Shown piece after piece: positions 17,964-27,283 of a DNA stretch of 64,000 bases. The stretch is from NCBI RefSeq assembly GCF_000799715.1, contig NZ_JUHG01000001.1:124001-188000 (forward strand), in the 5' to 3' direction. Position 1 is the first letter of the stretch. Every line of letters starts with the position of its first letter. The DNA is from Martinezella rhizogenes (lineage in GTDB: Bacteria; Pseudomonadota; Alphaproteobacteria; Rhizobiales; Rhizobiaceae). The notes under the pieces are model-generated. The model ran no database searches and was not told the DNA's origin. It saw only the letters and a list, made by a program, of their open reading frames with translations. Made by a program: the position numbers and the translations under genes.

Positions 17964-18695
17964 ATGTCACTGACTGCCGCGCCTGATGTCCTTATCGTTG
18001 ACGACGACCACGAAATTCGCGCGCTCCTCAGTCGCTATCTGGAGGAGCAGGGTTTCCGTGTCTCGACGGCAAGCGATTTGCGCGGCTGCAACGACGCTCT
18101 CAATCGGCGCCCCCCGGATTTGCTCGTTCTCGATGTCATGCTGCCTGACGGATCGGGCCTTGATCTCTGCCGTGATCTCAGAAACCGCCGGCCCCGCGTG
18201 CCTGTCATTCTCCTGACCGCTTTGAAGGAGGATATCGACCGGATCCTGGGGCTTGAGATCGGCGCCGACGACTATCTTGGCAAGCCGTTCAATCCGCGAG
18301 AGCTGGCGGCGCGCATTCGGGCCGTTCTTCGCCGGGTAAACGAAGATTTGTCTCCGGAGCCGGAACAGCGGCGTTATCATTTCGCTGAGATGACCCTGGA
18401 CCCGCAGCTCCGCCGCGTCACCAAGGACAACGGTGAGATCATTGGGTTGACGGGTGCCGAATTCGATCTGCTCAAGGCTTTTCTCGAAAGATCCGGCCGG
18501 CTGCTGTCCCGCGACCAGTTGCTGGACCTGACGCAGGGGCGGGATCGCGATCCGGCGGATCGTTCGATTGACGTATTGATGAGCCGGTTGCGCCGTAAGC
18601 TGGGCGAAACTGTTGACGATCCGGTCTTCAGGACGATCCGCAATAGCGGATATCAGCTCGTTGTTCCGGTGACGGCGGTCAAGGGCGATCCATGA
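17964..18695 (+). CDS. OmpR-family response regulator
   Basis: Phosphorylation-dependent DNA-binding regulator of 243 residues. The receiver domain has the acidic pair in VLIVDDDHE, the phospho-acceptor Asp57 in LLVLDVMLPDGSG, a switch Thr in VILLTA, and the lysine in DDYLGKPFNP. The winged-helix domain (about 140-235) includes GLTGAEFDLLKAFLERSG, SRDQLLDLTQGR, SIDVLMSRLRRKLG and a final IRNSGYQLV. An ATG at 17922 would add 14 residues, but the conserved domain starts right after the chosen start. The stop overlaps the kinase ATG (18692-18695). The target genes are unknown; macAB and the Spy-like gene nearby are candidates. Confidence 0.9.
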   Translation: MSLTAAPDVLIVDDDHEIRALLSRYLEEQGFRVSTASDLRGCNDALNRRPPDLLVLDVMLPDGSGLDLCRDLRNRRPRVPVILLTALKEDIDRILGLEIGADDYLGKPFNPRELAARIRAVLRRVNEDLSPEPEQRRYHFAEMTLDPQLRRVTKDNGEIIGLTGAEFDLLKAFLERSGRLLSRDQLLDLTQGRDRDPADRSIDVLMSRLRRKLGETVDDPVFRTIRNSGYQLVVPVTAVKGDP

Positions 18696-19969
18696 AATCG
18701 CTGGGCGCTCGTCTGGCGCTTCTCCTGCTGACGGCCATTGTTCTGGTCGTCATCACGTCGTCTTTCGTGGCGAGCCTTGTGATGCGCGGCCCTCGACCGG
18801 ACATGACGATGGAGCCGGTGGCGCGCCAATTGTCGATCCTTGCGACATTTGCGGAGCAAGATCGTGCGGCCGCGGTGTCTTCTGGCCTGGTGATTGCCGC
18901 TCTTCCGGCGGATGGGCCTCGCGATGAGCCGCTTTCCAGATTTCTGATGGACGCGCTGGATCGCGTTTCGGCAGCGCGATATGCAACCATAACCCGACCG
19001 CCGGCGGGGGAGGCGATTGCTTCTCTCAAGCTTTCCGATGGCAATTGGATGGTGATGCCGATGCCGGAATTCGGTCCGCCACCCGGAGGCTGGATGATTC
19101 TGGTAGGATGGCTCGGCCTCATCATCACGGGGAGCGTGCTGGTATCCATCTTCGCCGCCTCGAAGATCATGAAACCGCTGCGCATGCTGGAGCGCGCCGT
19201 GGCCGAGATCGGCCCGGACGGAACGCTTCCGCATGTGCCGGAAACCGGACCGGGCGAAATTCGCGTTACCGCGCAGGCCTTGAACGGATTATCCGCTCGA
19301 GTGAAGGCTGCGACGGAAAGCCGGATGCGGCTGGTGGCCGCCGCCGGGCATGATCTTCGAACCCCCATGACACGCATGCGGCTACGCGCCGAATTCATCA
19401 AGGACGATGAAGACCGGCGCAAATGGCTCGCCGATCTGGAGGAACTCGATACGATTGCCGATAGCGCCATAGGGCTGGTTCGCGAGGAGATATCCAGCGA
19501 TGGCCTTCAATGCGTGAGGCTCGATGCGATCGTGGCGGATATCGTGGAGGAACTTGCCGCAATCGGCATGAACATCGAGAGCGGAGAGTTGCAGCCGGCG
19601 TCGATCTCCGCCGGCCTCCTGGCGGTCACCAGAGCTTTGCGCAATCTCCTCATCAATGCCGCAACGCATGGTGAATCGGCAATCGTCACTGTCGCCCATT
19701 TTGGCGACAAAGCCGTCGTCAGAATTGTCGATACCGGCCCGGGCATTCCCGAGGAGCGCTTGAATCAGGTGTTCGAACCTTTCTTCCGCATCGATATTGC
19801 CCGCCAAAGATCCTTTCCGGGGGCAGGTCTCGGAATGGCCATCGCCAAGGAGATCATCTCTAGGTTCGATGGCGAGATCGTCGTGCGCAATCGGCATCCT
19901 CGCGGCTTGGAACAATTGATTACCTTCAAGAGTCCCGGCCAGAGAATCAGCGGCAGACCTGCATCCTGA
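18692..19969 (+). CDS. EnvZ-like sensor histidine kinase
   Basis: Partner of the preceding regulator; 425 residues. One membrane helix lies at about 5-30 and another at about 134-156, enclosing a periplasmic sensor of about 100 residues without a known motif. A HAMP-like linker (MKPLRMLERAVAEIG) leads to the H-box AAAGHDLRTPMTRMRLR with His220. The catalytic domain has the N-box ALRNLLINAATHG, the G1 box DTGPGIPEERL, the F box FEPFFRID and the G2 box GAGLGMAIAKEI, so all key motifs are present. It overlaps the regulator gene by ATGA. The small, Pro-rich sensor (MPMPEFGPPPGG) gives no clue to the signal. Confidence 0.9.
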   Translation: MKSLGARLALLLLTAIVLVVITSSFVASLVMRGPRPDMTMEPVARQLSILATFAEQDRAAAVSSGLVIAALPADGPRDEPLSRFLMDALDRVSAARYATITRPPAGEAIASLKLSDGNWMVMPMPEFGPPPGGWMILVGWLGLIITGSVLVSIFAASKIMKPLRMLERAVAEIGPDGTLPHVPETGPGEIRVTAQALNGLSARVKAATESRMRLVAAAGHDLRTPMTRMRLRAEFIKDDEDRRKWLADLEELDTIADSAIGLVREEISSDGLQCVRLDAIVADIVEELAAIGMNIESGELQPASISAGLLAVTRALRNLLINAATHGESAIVTVAHFGDKAVVRIVDTGPGIPEERLNQVFEPFFRIDIARQRSFPGAGLGMAIAKEIISRFDGEIVVRNRHPRGLEQLITFKSPGQRISGRPAS

Positions 19970-20352
19970 CGGGTTGTTCGTCGCTGCCACCATCCGCGAG
20001 GGTGCAAAGTTGCCGCTATGTGGGATCTCGATCGCAATTTAGCGCTATGACGAATAGTGTGCTTGTCAGAAGTCTGGAAAACTGGCTGATTGCGACGCAC
20101 AATAACGTCGCAAATCTTATTAAATAAGGGCTGCTGGAGAAATGTCGGGACAATAAAATCCCCGAAAATGCCTCTTTTCAGCAATGTTCGGAAATGTTCA
20201 GGCCGCCGTCTCATGTAGAATTGTTTCTGGTCGGAAGCTTTGCTCGAGCAAGCTTTTGACCGCCCCCGCATACCGGCTTCGCCATGACGCCCCCCAACAC
20301 GGATGGCGAAGCCGGATTACCTCTCAATCCCGTATTCCTGGTTCCGGATGGA
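19970..20352. other. Convergent intergenic region with hairpin
   Basis: This 383-bp stretch separates the convergent kinase and macB genes. I see no gene in it. Its main feature is the 13-bp inverted repeat at 20273-20315, well placed to end both converging transcripts. Confidence 0.5.
20273..20315. terminator. Perfect 13-bp inverted repeat, likely bidirectional transcript end
   Basis: CCGGCTTCGCCAT (20273-20285) and ATGGCGAAGCCGG (20303-20315) flank a 17-base loop, 38 bp from the macB stop. There is no clear T-run, so the terminator call rests on position. The core CCGGCTTC/GAAGCCGG is shared with the hairpin at 2995-3024, which may point to a dispersed palindromic repeat family. Confidence 0.5.
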
Positions 20353-22308
20353 TCAGTCTCTTGACAGGGCTGCGACCGGATCGAGCCTGGAAGCATTGCG
20401 GGCAGGCAGATAGCCGAAGGTGAGGCCGATCATGCATGAGCATGTGAAGGCAAGGGCAATCGAACTTACCGAATAGACCAGGGTGAAGTTGGAACTAAGC
20501 CGGTTGAAGGCAAAGCCGAAGCCGAGTGCTAAGGCGATACCAAGCCCGCCACCCAGCAGGCAGACCAGGACGGCTTCGATCAGGAACTGCTGCAAGATAT
20601 CCTGTCGCCGCGCGCCAACCGCCATGCGAACCCCGATCTCCGCGATACGCTCGGACACCGAGACCAGCATGATATTCATGACGCCGATGCCGCCGACCAG
20701 CAGCGAAATGACGGCAATCGCGGAGACGAGCAAGGTCATTGTCCGGATCGTGCTGGTGATCGCCTGGCGGATATCGTCGGTGTTGAGAATGAAGAAGTCC
20801 CTGGCCTTGTGACGGCGCTCCAAAAATTGCGTTACCGCCGCTTCGGCGGTCGTGCTTTCGGTATCGTCGCTGACGCGCACGGTGATGCTGCGCAGCGACA
20901 TGTCGCCCAGGAACCTTGCCTGCACGCTGGTATAGGGAAGATAGATCGAGAGATTATCGCTGGAGCCGAAACCTCCCTGCTGCGAGGCAATGACGCCGAT
21001 AACCCGCACCGGTACCTTACCGAGGAAGATCGTCTGCCCCAACGGATCGACATCTTTGTCTTCAAAAAGCGTCGTGGCCGTGTTCTGGTCGATGACCACG
21101 TCTTGCGCCATTCGATGGACGCTGTCGCCGTCGAACAGGCGGCCGGCGACGAGCTTTGAACCCTTGACCGAGAAATAGGCGTCGCCGACACCGTTGATCA
21201 GTGCGTTGGCCTCCGTCGAACCGAACCGCGCGGTACTGCTGGTCGAGACCGTCGGTGTCACGGCGGCGACATAGGTAAGCTCGGCCAAGGCATCCGCGTC
21301 GCTGACCATCAGGGTCTTGATGCGTCCGGAGCGCATGTCCCCGAAGCTCTTTCCGGGAAAGATCTCCAGCGTATTGGTGCCGAGATTGTTAATGTTCGAC
21401 AATACCTTGCGCTGGGATCCTTCACCGAGCGCGATGACGCAGACCACCGAGGCGATACCGATGATGATGCCGAGCATGGTGAGGAAGGTGCGTAGCCGAT
21501 GGGCTTTCAGCGCCAGGACCGCCATGAGGAAGGCCTCGGTCAGGCGGCCGCCCAGCTCGCGCCATCCGGCCTTGCCTGCAGCCGTTTTGGGCGAGGAGCG
21601 GTGAGCGCAAGGATTTCCGTCGGATGAGCGCCTGTCGGCGATGATATCCCCGTCGGAAATCTCGATAATGCGGTCGGCGCGGGCCGCGACTTGCATATCG
21701 TGGGTGACGATGATGACCGTATGGCCTTCGGCATGCAGCTCGGCGAGGATGCGCAGCACCTCTTCGCCGCTCTCTCGATCGAGCGCGCCGGTCGGCTCGT
21801 CTGCCAGAATGACTTGGCCATTGTTCATCAGGGCGCGCGCAATGGAAACACGCTGCTGCTGGCCGCCGGAAAGCTGACCCGGCCGGTGTCCCGATCTTTC
21901 GGCCATGCCGAGGCGATGAAGAAGAGTGGCGGCGCGCTCGGCGCGCGCCTCGCCGGGTTGCCCCGCATAGATCGCCGGCACTTCGACATTGCCGAGCGCC
22001 GTCAATTCCGAAAGCAGATGATAGCGCTGGAAGATGAAGCCGAAATGCTCACGCCGAAGCTGCGAAAGCGCATCGCTGTCGAGGAGATGCGTTTCAGACC
22101 CGGCGATGGCATAGGTGCCGTTGGTCGGGCGGTCGAGCAGACCGATGATATTCATCAGCGTCGACTTGCCGGAGCCGGAGGGGCCGACAATGGCCACCAT
22201 TTCGCCTTCGGCAATCGACAGATCGATGTCCTTCAGTACCGCGATGGTGCGATCACCGGACTGATATTCGCGGCGGACGTTTTTCAATTCTATGAGAGGA
22301 GATGACAC
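20353..22308 (-). CDS. macB: MacB-type ABC efflux ATPase/permease
   Basis: A fused ATPase-permease of 651 residues, the MacB length, that drives tripartite efflux or lipoprotein-type mechanotransmission. The N-terminal ATPase has Walker [10 protein letters not shown], the signature [15 protein letters not shown], Walker [13 protein letters not shown] and the switch IIVTHD. After residue about 270, a membrane helix ([21 protein letters not shown]) precedes a large periplasmic domain. Three C-terminal helices contain [19 protein letters not shown] and the conserved [15 protein letters not shown]. It starts 3 bp after macA. Substrate is unknown: the family handles macrolides, siderophores and peptides. 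No outer-membrane TolC gene lies in the window. Confidence 0.9.
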   Translation of the reverse strand: MSSPLIELKNVRREYQSGDRTIAVLKDIDLSIAEGEMVAIVGPSGSGKSTLMNIIGLLDRPTNGTYAIAGSETHLLDSDALSQLRREHFGFIFQRYHLLSELTALGNVEVPAIYAGQPGEARAERAATLLHRLGMAERSGHRPGQLSGGQQQRVSIARALMNNGQVILADEPTGALDRESGEEVLRILAELHAEGHTVIIVTHDMQVAARADRIIEISDGDIIADRRSSDGNPCAHRSSPKTAAGKAGWRELGGRLTEAFLMAVLALKAHRLRTFLTMLGIIIGIASVVCVIALGEGSQRKVLSNINNLGTNTLEIFPGKSFGDMRSGRIKTLMVSDADALAELTYVAAVTPTVSTSSTARFGSTEANALINGVGDAYFSVKGSKLVAGRLFDGDSVHRMAQDVVIDQNTATTLFEDKDVDPLGQTIFLGKVPVRVIGVIASQQGGFGSSDNLSIYLPYTSVQARFLGDMSLRSITVRVSDDTESTTAEAAVTQFLERRHKARDFFILNTDDIRQAITSTIRTMTLLVSAIAVISLLVGGIGVMNIMLVSVSERIAEIGVRMAVGARRQDILQQFLIEAVLVCLLGGGLGIALALGFGFAFNRLSSNFTLVYSVSSIALAFTCSCMIGLTFGYLPARNASRLDPVAALSRD

Positions 22309-22311
22309 GGC

Positions 22312-23640
22312 TCAGAACCCCATCGGCGGTGGGCCGCCACCCATGCTGCTTTTCGTCACCGTTGCGCTTGCCTCGCCGATCACGACGCGGTCACCTTCCG
22401 AAAGGCCGGACAGAACCTCGGCGGTGACATTGTTGTTGAGCCCGATGACGACTGTTCGCGCCGCCTGCTTGCCGTCGGCGCCAACCACCTGCACGCCATA
22501 GGAGCCATCGGTGGCTTTCGCGCCGAGCGCGGAGGAAGGAATGGTCAGCGCATTTTTGGCGGCACCAAGCACAATATGGACTTCGGCCGACATATAGGTG
22601 CGGAAATGGTTGTCCTGGTTCGGCACGGCGAAGACGCCGTTGTAATAGATCGCGGAGGACGAGGAAGATGACGTCGAGCTGCTGCTGGAGGAGGAAGTGG
22701 TGGTGCTCGAAGATGTGACGCTGCTATCGCTGGTGATCGATTCAGGTGCCGGCTCGATCGATTGCAGTACGGCATCGTAGCGGGTGGCGGGGTCGCCGAG
22801 GATGGTAAAATAGACCGGCTGGCCCATCTTGACCTTGACGACGTCGGCTTCCGAGATTTCTGTGCGGACGACCATCGTATCGAGCTCGCCGAGAATGACG
22901 ATCGTCGGCGCTGATTGAGCCGCGTTGACGGTCTGGCCCTGCTGGTTGACGATGGCAAGCACGGTGCCATCCATCGGTGCGGTGATGTGGGTGTAGGATA
23001 AATTGGCCCGCGCCGTCTCCACCGCAACCTCCGCTGCTATGATCTGCGCATCGAGAGCCGCGATCTGGGCGGTGATCTTCTTGACGCTGGCTGTCGCCGT
23101 ATCGAGGTCGGCCTTGGAGCCGGCCTGGCTGCGAAAGATGGTCTGCTGCCGCGTCAGCGTCAGTTGCGCATTCTCGAGATCGGCTTCGCTTTCCTGGCGC
23201 TGCGCCTTGACATTGGCAAGCGAAGCCTGGGCGGTCTTCAGATCGTTGCTCTGTGTCGTGGAGTCGATCTCGGCAATCAACGTGTCCTTCTGGACCTTGT
23301 CGCCAAGCTTGACATTCAGCGCCGTGATCCGCCCGGAAACCTGCGCCCCGACGGCGACGAGCTTGTTCGGCTTGAATGTACCCGACGCGAGTACCGCTTC
23401 CTCGACATCGCCGCGGGTAACCGGTGCCGTGATGGCGGAGGAGGTCTGCTCTGGGAAGATTGCGTTATGAAACAGGAATGCGCCGGTGCAGACAAGCAGA
23501 GTCGTAGCGGCCAGAACCAGCAGGCCTGGACGTCGAAACCGCTTGTGTCGCGAGGGGCTCAATGGCAGCGCGCGCAACACGGTTTCGCGCGCCTGCTCCA
23601 GTTCAGTTCGTGTCGATATCCGGTTCGGGGAATTCAGCAT
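22312..23640 (-). CDS. macA: MacA-type periplasmic adaptor (HlyD/RND-MFP family)
   Basis: Periplasmic adaptor of the MacAB pump, 442 residues. A cytoplasmic N-terminus is followed by a membrane helix (about 39-59). The lipoyl/barrel-sandwich half-motifs are VAVGAQVSGRITALNVKLGDKV and THITAPMDGTVLAI, with a hairpin coiled coil between them (about 128-215). The beta-barrel and membrane-proximal domains follow. Oddly, a low-complexity run of Ser/Thr at about 301-330 interrupts the beta-barrel region before IYYNGVFAVP. Ser-rich insertions at this place occur in some MacA-like proteins, but this one is long. It starts a two-gene unit with macB downstream. Confidence 0.9.
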   Translation of the reverse strand: MLNSPNRISTRTELEQARETVLRALPLSPSRHKRFRRPGLLVLAATTLLVCTGAFLFHNAIFPEQTSSAITAPVTRGDVEEAVLASGTFKPNKLVAVGAQVSGRITALNVKLGDKVQKDTLIAEIDSTTQSNDLKTAQASLANVKAQRQESEADLENAQLTLTRQQTIFRSQAGSKADLDTATASVKKITAQIAALDAQIIAAEVAVETARANLSYTHITAPMDGTVLAIVNQQGQTVNAAQSAPTIVILGELDTMVVRTEISEADVVKVKMGQPVYFTILGDPATRYDAVLQSIEPAPESITSDSSVTSSSTTTSSSSSSSTSSSSSSAIYYNGVFAVPNQDNHFRTYMSAEVHIVLGAAKNALTIPSSALGAKATDGSYGVQVVGADGKQAARTVVIGLNNNVTAEVLSGLSEGDRVVIGEASATVTKSSMGGGPPPMGF

Positions 23641-23743
23641 GTCATCATCTGTTTGCGGTCAAGTTGGGAGTTGTCGATCCGGCTGATCCATTCTCCGGGG
23701 AGGCGCTGGTTGTCTCCGGTGAGAGATAACCTTGCATGAATTG

Positions 23744-23775
23744 GTCCGAGGACGCCGGGCGGGGCGTCCTCGGAC
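23744..23775. repeat. 13-bp perfect hairpin between the Spy-like gene and macA
   Basis: Arms 23744-23756 and 23763-23775 are perfectly complementary around a 6-base loop and very GC-rich. In the minus-strand transcript it follows the Spy-like gene (stop at 23901) and precedes macA (start at 23640). No T-run follows. It could be a partial terminator or a processing barrier that separates expression of the two units. Confidence 0.55.
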
Positions 23776-23900
23776 CTGTCGGCCCTTTGCGGTGGGCCGC
23801 TCCTTCCACCCGATGAGGATCGGATAACCGCGTCCGGTGTGGGGCGATCCTCAGTGGGTGGAGGCGGAGGTGGAATGATTTGGTCGAGATTTGCTTCGCC

Positions 23901-24560
23901 CTAGTGGAAACCGTGGGGGCCTGGACCTGGAGCCGGACCGCGATCGAGCGATCGTTCAGCATCTTCGAGCTTGGCGAACTGGTCCGGGGTCAGAACGTTG
24001 TGAAGCGCCGTCGCCTTGTCCTTCAGGACACGCGCCTTGGCGGCGCGGTCCAGCGCGCGATCGGCGGCCTCTTCGCCGAACAGTTCACCGGGCTTCCCGG
24101 CGTCATTGTCGGCATTTGCCGGCTTTGCTCCGTCGGCAGGCGGTGGCCCCATCGGCTCATGTTTCGGCGGAGCGAAGAAATCAGTTAGAGCGCCGGTATA
24201 GTCCCTCCAGGCATCCAGCTGGGCGGAATGGATGCCGATCAATGTCTCCAGTGCGGACAGCTTGGCTGCAAGCTCGAGCGCGGGGTCGGGCCGATGAAAA
24301 TCACTGGGCATTCCATGAGGTGGCGGGAAGGGCATGCCTCTCCCGAATGCCATCACGTGCTCATCCATCTGAGGGCCACCGCAAGAGCCAGGGCACGGCG
24401 GTCCTTGCGGCGCCATGGCTTCGGGCATGGGGTGGTTGATCTCGACGCCGGCGAGGGGCTGGTCGATGGGCGTGATTGCGGGCTCGGCGGCAAGAACTGG
24501 GGTGCTCATGCCGCCGATGGCGGTCATCAATACAGTCGCGACGATACGCAGTTGCCTCAT
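23901..24560 (-). CDS. Periplasmic Spy/LTXXQ-like protein
   Basis: A 219-residue exported protein with a signal peptide ending near PVLAA (residue 25). The mature part is rich in Pro and Met. It contains a CPGSC pair (Cys56, Cys60) and long helices (LAAKLSALETLIGIHSAQLDAWRDY) ending in an LTPDQFAKLEDAE element. The helix pattern and LTxxQ motif place it with Spy/CpxP-like periplasmic proteins, which act as envelope-stress chaperones or sensors. It lies upstream of macAB on the same strand but is separated by 260 bp and a hairpin. It may respond to the nearby OmpR/EnvZ-type system, by analogy with CpxP (inference). Confidence 0.72.
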   Translation of the reverse strand: MRQLRIVATVLMTAIGGMSTPVLAAEPAITPIDQPLAGVEINHPMPEAMAPQGPPCPGSCGGPQMDEHVMAFGRGMPFPPPHGMPSDFHRPDPALELAAKLSALETLIGIHSAQLDAWRDYTGALTDFFAPPKHEPMGPPPADGAKPANADNDAGKPGELFGEEAADRALDRAAKARVLKDKATALHNVLTPDQFAKLEDAERSLDRGPAPGPGPHGFH

Positions 24561-24915
24561 GATCAGTGCCTTTAGTCTGGTTCAATTCACTGAAGCTAAT
24601 CTAGTGAGGCTAGGTGGCTGCAATGCGTCTCCGTGTTTCTGAATGTTTCCGCGGACGGTGACTATTGCGAACGAAGTTTGCAGGAAGCCCTCCTGCCACA
24701 ATTGATTACAAATTTTTCCGTAGCTCGTTCGCGCTACCCAAGCCTCCACCACAGTGATCGTCGGGAATCGTCAAATGATTCCCGACGAGAAAATGTTGCC
24801 GGAGGCGACATCGGTAACGAAACAGGCTTGAACATCACTATCGATGCGGATGAAGATCGGCTGGAGAGCCGTTGGAAATAAACAGGGATAACGATCACGA
24901 AACCGGGGTATTGAA
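24561..24915. promoter_or_regulatory. Divergent intergenic region with 12-bp hairpin
   Basis: 355 bp between the divergent Spy-like gene and the ureohydrolase gene; both promoters must lie here. The only strong element seen is the 12-bp inverted repeat at 24758-24788. Confidence 0.45.
24758..24788. repeat. 12-bp perfect inverted repeat upstream of the ureohydrolase gene
   Basis: TCGTCGGGAATC (24758-24769) and GATTCCCGACGA (24777-24788) flank a 7-base loop, 128 bp before the ureohydrolase start. With no T-run, it could be an operator for a dimeric regulator or a leader hairpin. Confidence 0.5.
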
Positions 24916-25965
24916 ATGACATTCGATGGGGAAAAGCTGAGCGCGCTCCGCAAGAAGTATGGCGAGAACCACGGCGGCGAGCTGTTCGATGCCAAGTTCC
25001 GCAAGGTCGCCGACAAGATCTTCTCGAAAAGCGGAACGCGGCTTGCGCCCTATGCGGGCGTGCCGACCTTCCTTTCGGCGCCCTACATGCCGGTCGATGC
25101 CGAAAATCCGGAGTTTGGGAACCTGCAGGTCGCGATCCTGGGCGTGCCGATGGACCTTGGCGTCACCAACCGGCCCGGCTCCCGCTTTGGGCCGCGCGCT
25201 CTGCGCACGATCGAGCGTATCGGCCCCTATAATCATGTCCTTGGCTGTGCACCCGTTTTTGATCTCAGGGTTGCCGACATCGGCGATGTTCCATTTCAGA
25301 GCCGCTATCGCCTCGAACTCAGCCATGACGATATCGAGAAACGTATCAATCAGATCATCGACGCGGGCGTGATCCCACTTTCGGTCGGCGGCGACCATTC
25401 CATCACTCATCCGATCATGAAGGCCGTCGGCAAGAGAACGCCGGTCGGCATGATCCATATCGATGCCCATTGCGATACCGGCGGATCGTTCGACCAGACG
25501 AAATTTCATCATGGTGGCCCCTTCAGAAATGCTGTTCTCGACGGCGTGCTCGACCCGACGCGAACGATCCAGATCGGGATCCGAGGCTCGGCGGAGTATC
25601 TTTGGGAGTTTTCCTATGAGTCCGGGATGACAGTCATTCATGCGGAGGAGGTGACAGGCCTTGGCATCCCAGCAATCATCGAAAAGGCGAAGAAGATTGT
25701 CGGCGATGGTCCGACCTATCTCTCCTTCGACATCGACAGCCTTGATCCGAGCTTTGCACCCGGCACGGGAACGCCTGAGATCGGCGGGCTCACGACCCGC
25801 GAAGTGCTCGAACTCATTCGCGGCCTGAAGGGTATCAATCTTGTTGGTGGTGATGTTGTCGAGGTGGCGCCGCAATATGATGCGACCACCAACACCGCCC
25901 ACGCCGGTGCGCAGGTGCTGTTCGAGATTCTGAGCCTGATGGTCTTCAGTCCTTCGATAAAATAG
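24916..25965 (+). CDS. Ureohydrolase (agmatinase/guanidinobutyrase family)
   Basis: Binuclear manganese hydrolase that splits urea from a guanidino compound. The 349 residues contain the full metal set. GGDHSI carries His161, HIDAHCDTGG carries Asp183, His185 and Asp187, and SFDIDSLDPSFAPGTG carries the last two aspartates. The DAHCDT form and FHHGGPFRNAVLDGVLDPTRT resemble bacterial guanidinobutyrase/guanidinopropionase proteins more than classic agmatinase (DAHTDT). 4-Guanidinobutyrate, an arginine breakdown product, is therefore the favoured substrate. The aminotransferase 148 bp downstream on the same strand suits a catabolic pair. Agmatinase activity cannot be excluded. Confidence 0.85.
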   Translation: MTFDGEKLSALRKKYGENHGGELFDAKFRKVADKIFSKSGTRLAPYAGVPTFLSAPYMPVDAENPEFGNLQVAILGVPMDLGVTNRPGSRFGPRALRTIERIGPYNHVLGCAPVFDLRVADIGDVPFQSRYRLELSHDDIEKRINQIIDAGVIPLSVGGDHSITHPIMKAVGKRTPVGMIHIDAHCDTGGSFDQTKFHHGGPFRNAVLDGVLDPTRTIQIGIRGSAEYLWEFSYESGMTVIHAEEVTGLGIPAIIEKAKKIVGDGPTYLSFDIDSLDPSFAPGTGTPEIGGLTTREVLELIRGLKGINLVGGDVVEVAPQYDATTNTAHAGAQVLFEILSLMVFSPSIK

Positions 25966-26113
25966 GGCCGGCGGCCGATAGTTTGATGTCGAGCGGAGTG
26001 ACGACAGGGCTGCGGAGGAGATTCCGCTGCCTATTCTGCTCGTACCTTCCGATAAAGCGGTTGAGAAGGCGATCGATATCGGTGTAGCAATCGGTTTCAA
26101 AAGGATAATCGAT

Positions 26114-27277
26114 ATGCCCGCCGCAGAACCAAATTCTCTCATCGCACGTCTTTCCCCGCCGCCCATCCCATCCGTCGTTGCCTGGAGCCGTGAATATTCC
26201 GGCGACCGAGGGCCACTGATTGATCTGTCGCAGGCCGTGCCAGGATACCCCGCGCATCCAGAGATGCTCCGGCTTCTTGGGGAGGCGGCCTCGTTGCAGG
26301 CGATGACCGGATATGGGCCGATCGAGGGGGAAGAGGTGTTGCGGGACGTCTATGCGCGGCATGTGAGCGAGGTTTACCGCGCACCTGTCCAGACGGAAAA
26401 TGTCCACATCACCTCTGGCTGCAATCAGGCGTTCATGTCCACGGCAATCGCGCTTGCCGGGGCAGGCGATACCGTGGCACTGACGAACCCCTTCTATTTC
26501 AATCACGAGACAACCCTGTCGATGCTCGGCATCAAGCGCGCACTGGTGAAATGTGATGCGGCGAACGGCTTCCTTCCGGATATCGCCTCTGCTGAACAGG
26601 CGCTTGCCGCCGGCGCACGGGTGCTGGCGGTCGTCACGCCCAACAATCCGACCGGCGCCGTCTATCCGCCGGCGCTGCTGCGTGAGCTTTTCCTGCTCTG
26701 CCGGAAATACGGTGCATGGCTGATTATCGATGAAACCTATCGCGACTTCCTTGCCGAGGGCTACGGACCGCCGCATGCGCTCTTGTCCGAGCCGGGCTGG
26801 GAAGACACGCTCGTCCTGCTCTACAGCTTCTCCAAATCCTTCTGCATTCCCGGCCACAGGCTGGGCGCGGTAACGGCGGGGCCAAAGCTTCTCGCTGAGA
26901 TCACCAAGGTCATGGACAACATGCAGATCTGCGCGCCGCGTTCCGCGCAGCATGCCGTGGCCGCGGCGCTGCCCATCCTCGCCGACTGGCGGGCCAGCAA
27001 CCGGCTGGAGATTGCCCGCCGCGCGGACGCGCTGAAGAGCACCATGTCGGAATTGCCCGGCTGGGATATCGCCGCGATCGGCGCTTATTTTGCCTTCATC
27101 CGCCATCCCTTTGCCGAACAATCGTCCGCATCGGTCGCCGAGAGGCTGGCGAAGCAGGTGGGGATTATCTCGATCCCCGGAAGCTATTTCGGCGAGGGGC
27201 AGGAAGGTTACCTGCGCCTAGCCTTCGCCAACGCCGATGTTGCCTCCATCGGTCTGCTGGGCGAACGCCTGCGGTGA
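26114..27277 (+). CDS. PLP-dependent aminotransferase, class I/II
   Basis: Fold-type I aminotransferase of 387 residues. ITSGCNQAFMS is the cofactor-binding glycine region. NPTGAVYPP provides the substrate-carboxylate Asn and IIDETYRDF the Asp that binds the pyridine nitrogen. The PLP lysine lies in YSFSKSFCIPGHRLG, and GYLRLAFAN carries the C-terminal arginine. It is encoded downstream of the ureohydrolase and convergent with the monooxygenase gene, 6 bp apart at the stops. It may transaminate the amino acid released by the ureohydrolase or one imported by the transporter at 30632-33634; neither can be shown from sequence. Confidence 0.87.
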   Translation: MPAAEPNSLIARLSPPPIPSVVAWSREYSGDRGPLIDLSQAVPGYPAHPEMLRLLGEAASLQAMTGYGPIEGEEVLRDVYARHVSEVYRAPVQTENVHITSGCNQAFMSTAIALAGAGDTVALTNPFYFNHETTLSMLGIKRALVKCDAANGFLPDIASAEQALAAGARVLAVVTPNNPTGAVYPPALLRELFLLCRKYGAWLIIDETYRDFLAEGYGPPHALLSEPGWEDTLVLLYSFSKSFCIPGHRLGAVTAGPKLLAEITKVMDNMQICAPRSAQHAVAAALPILADWRASNRLEIARRADALKSTMSELPGWDIAAIGAYFAFIRHPFAEQSSASVAERLAKQVGIISIPGSYFGEGQEGYLRLAFANADVASIGLLGERLR

Positions 27278-27283
27278 TGCAGG

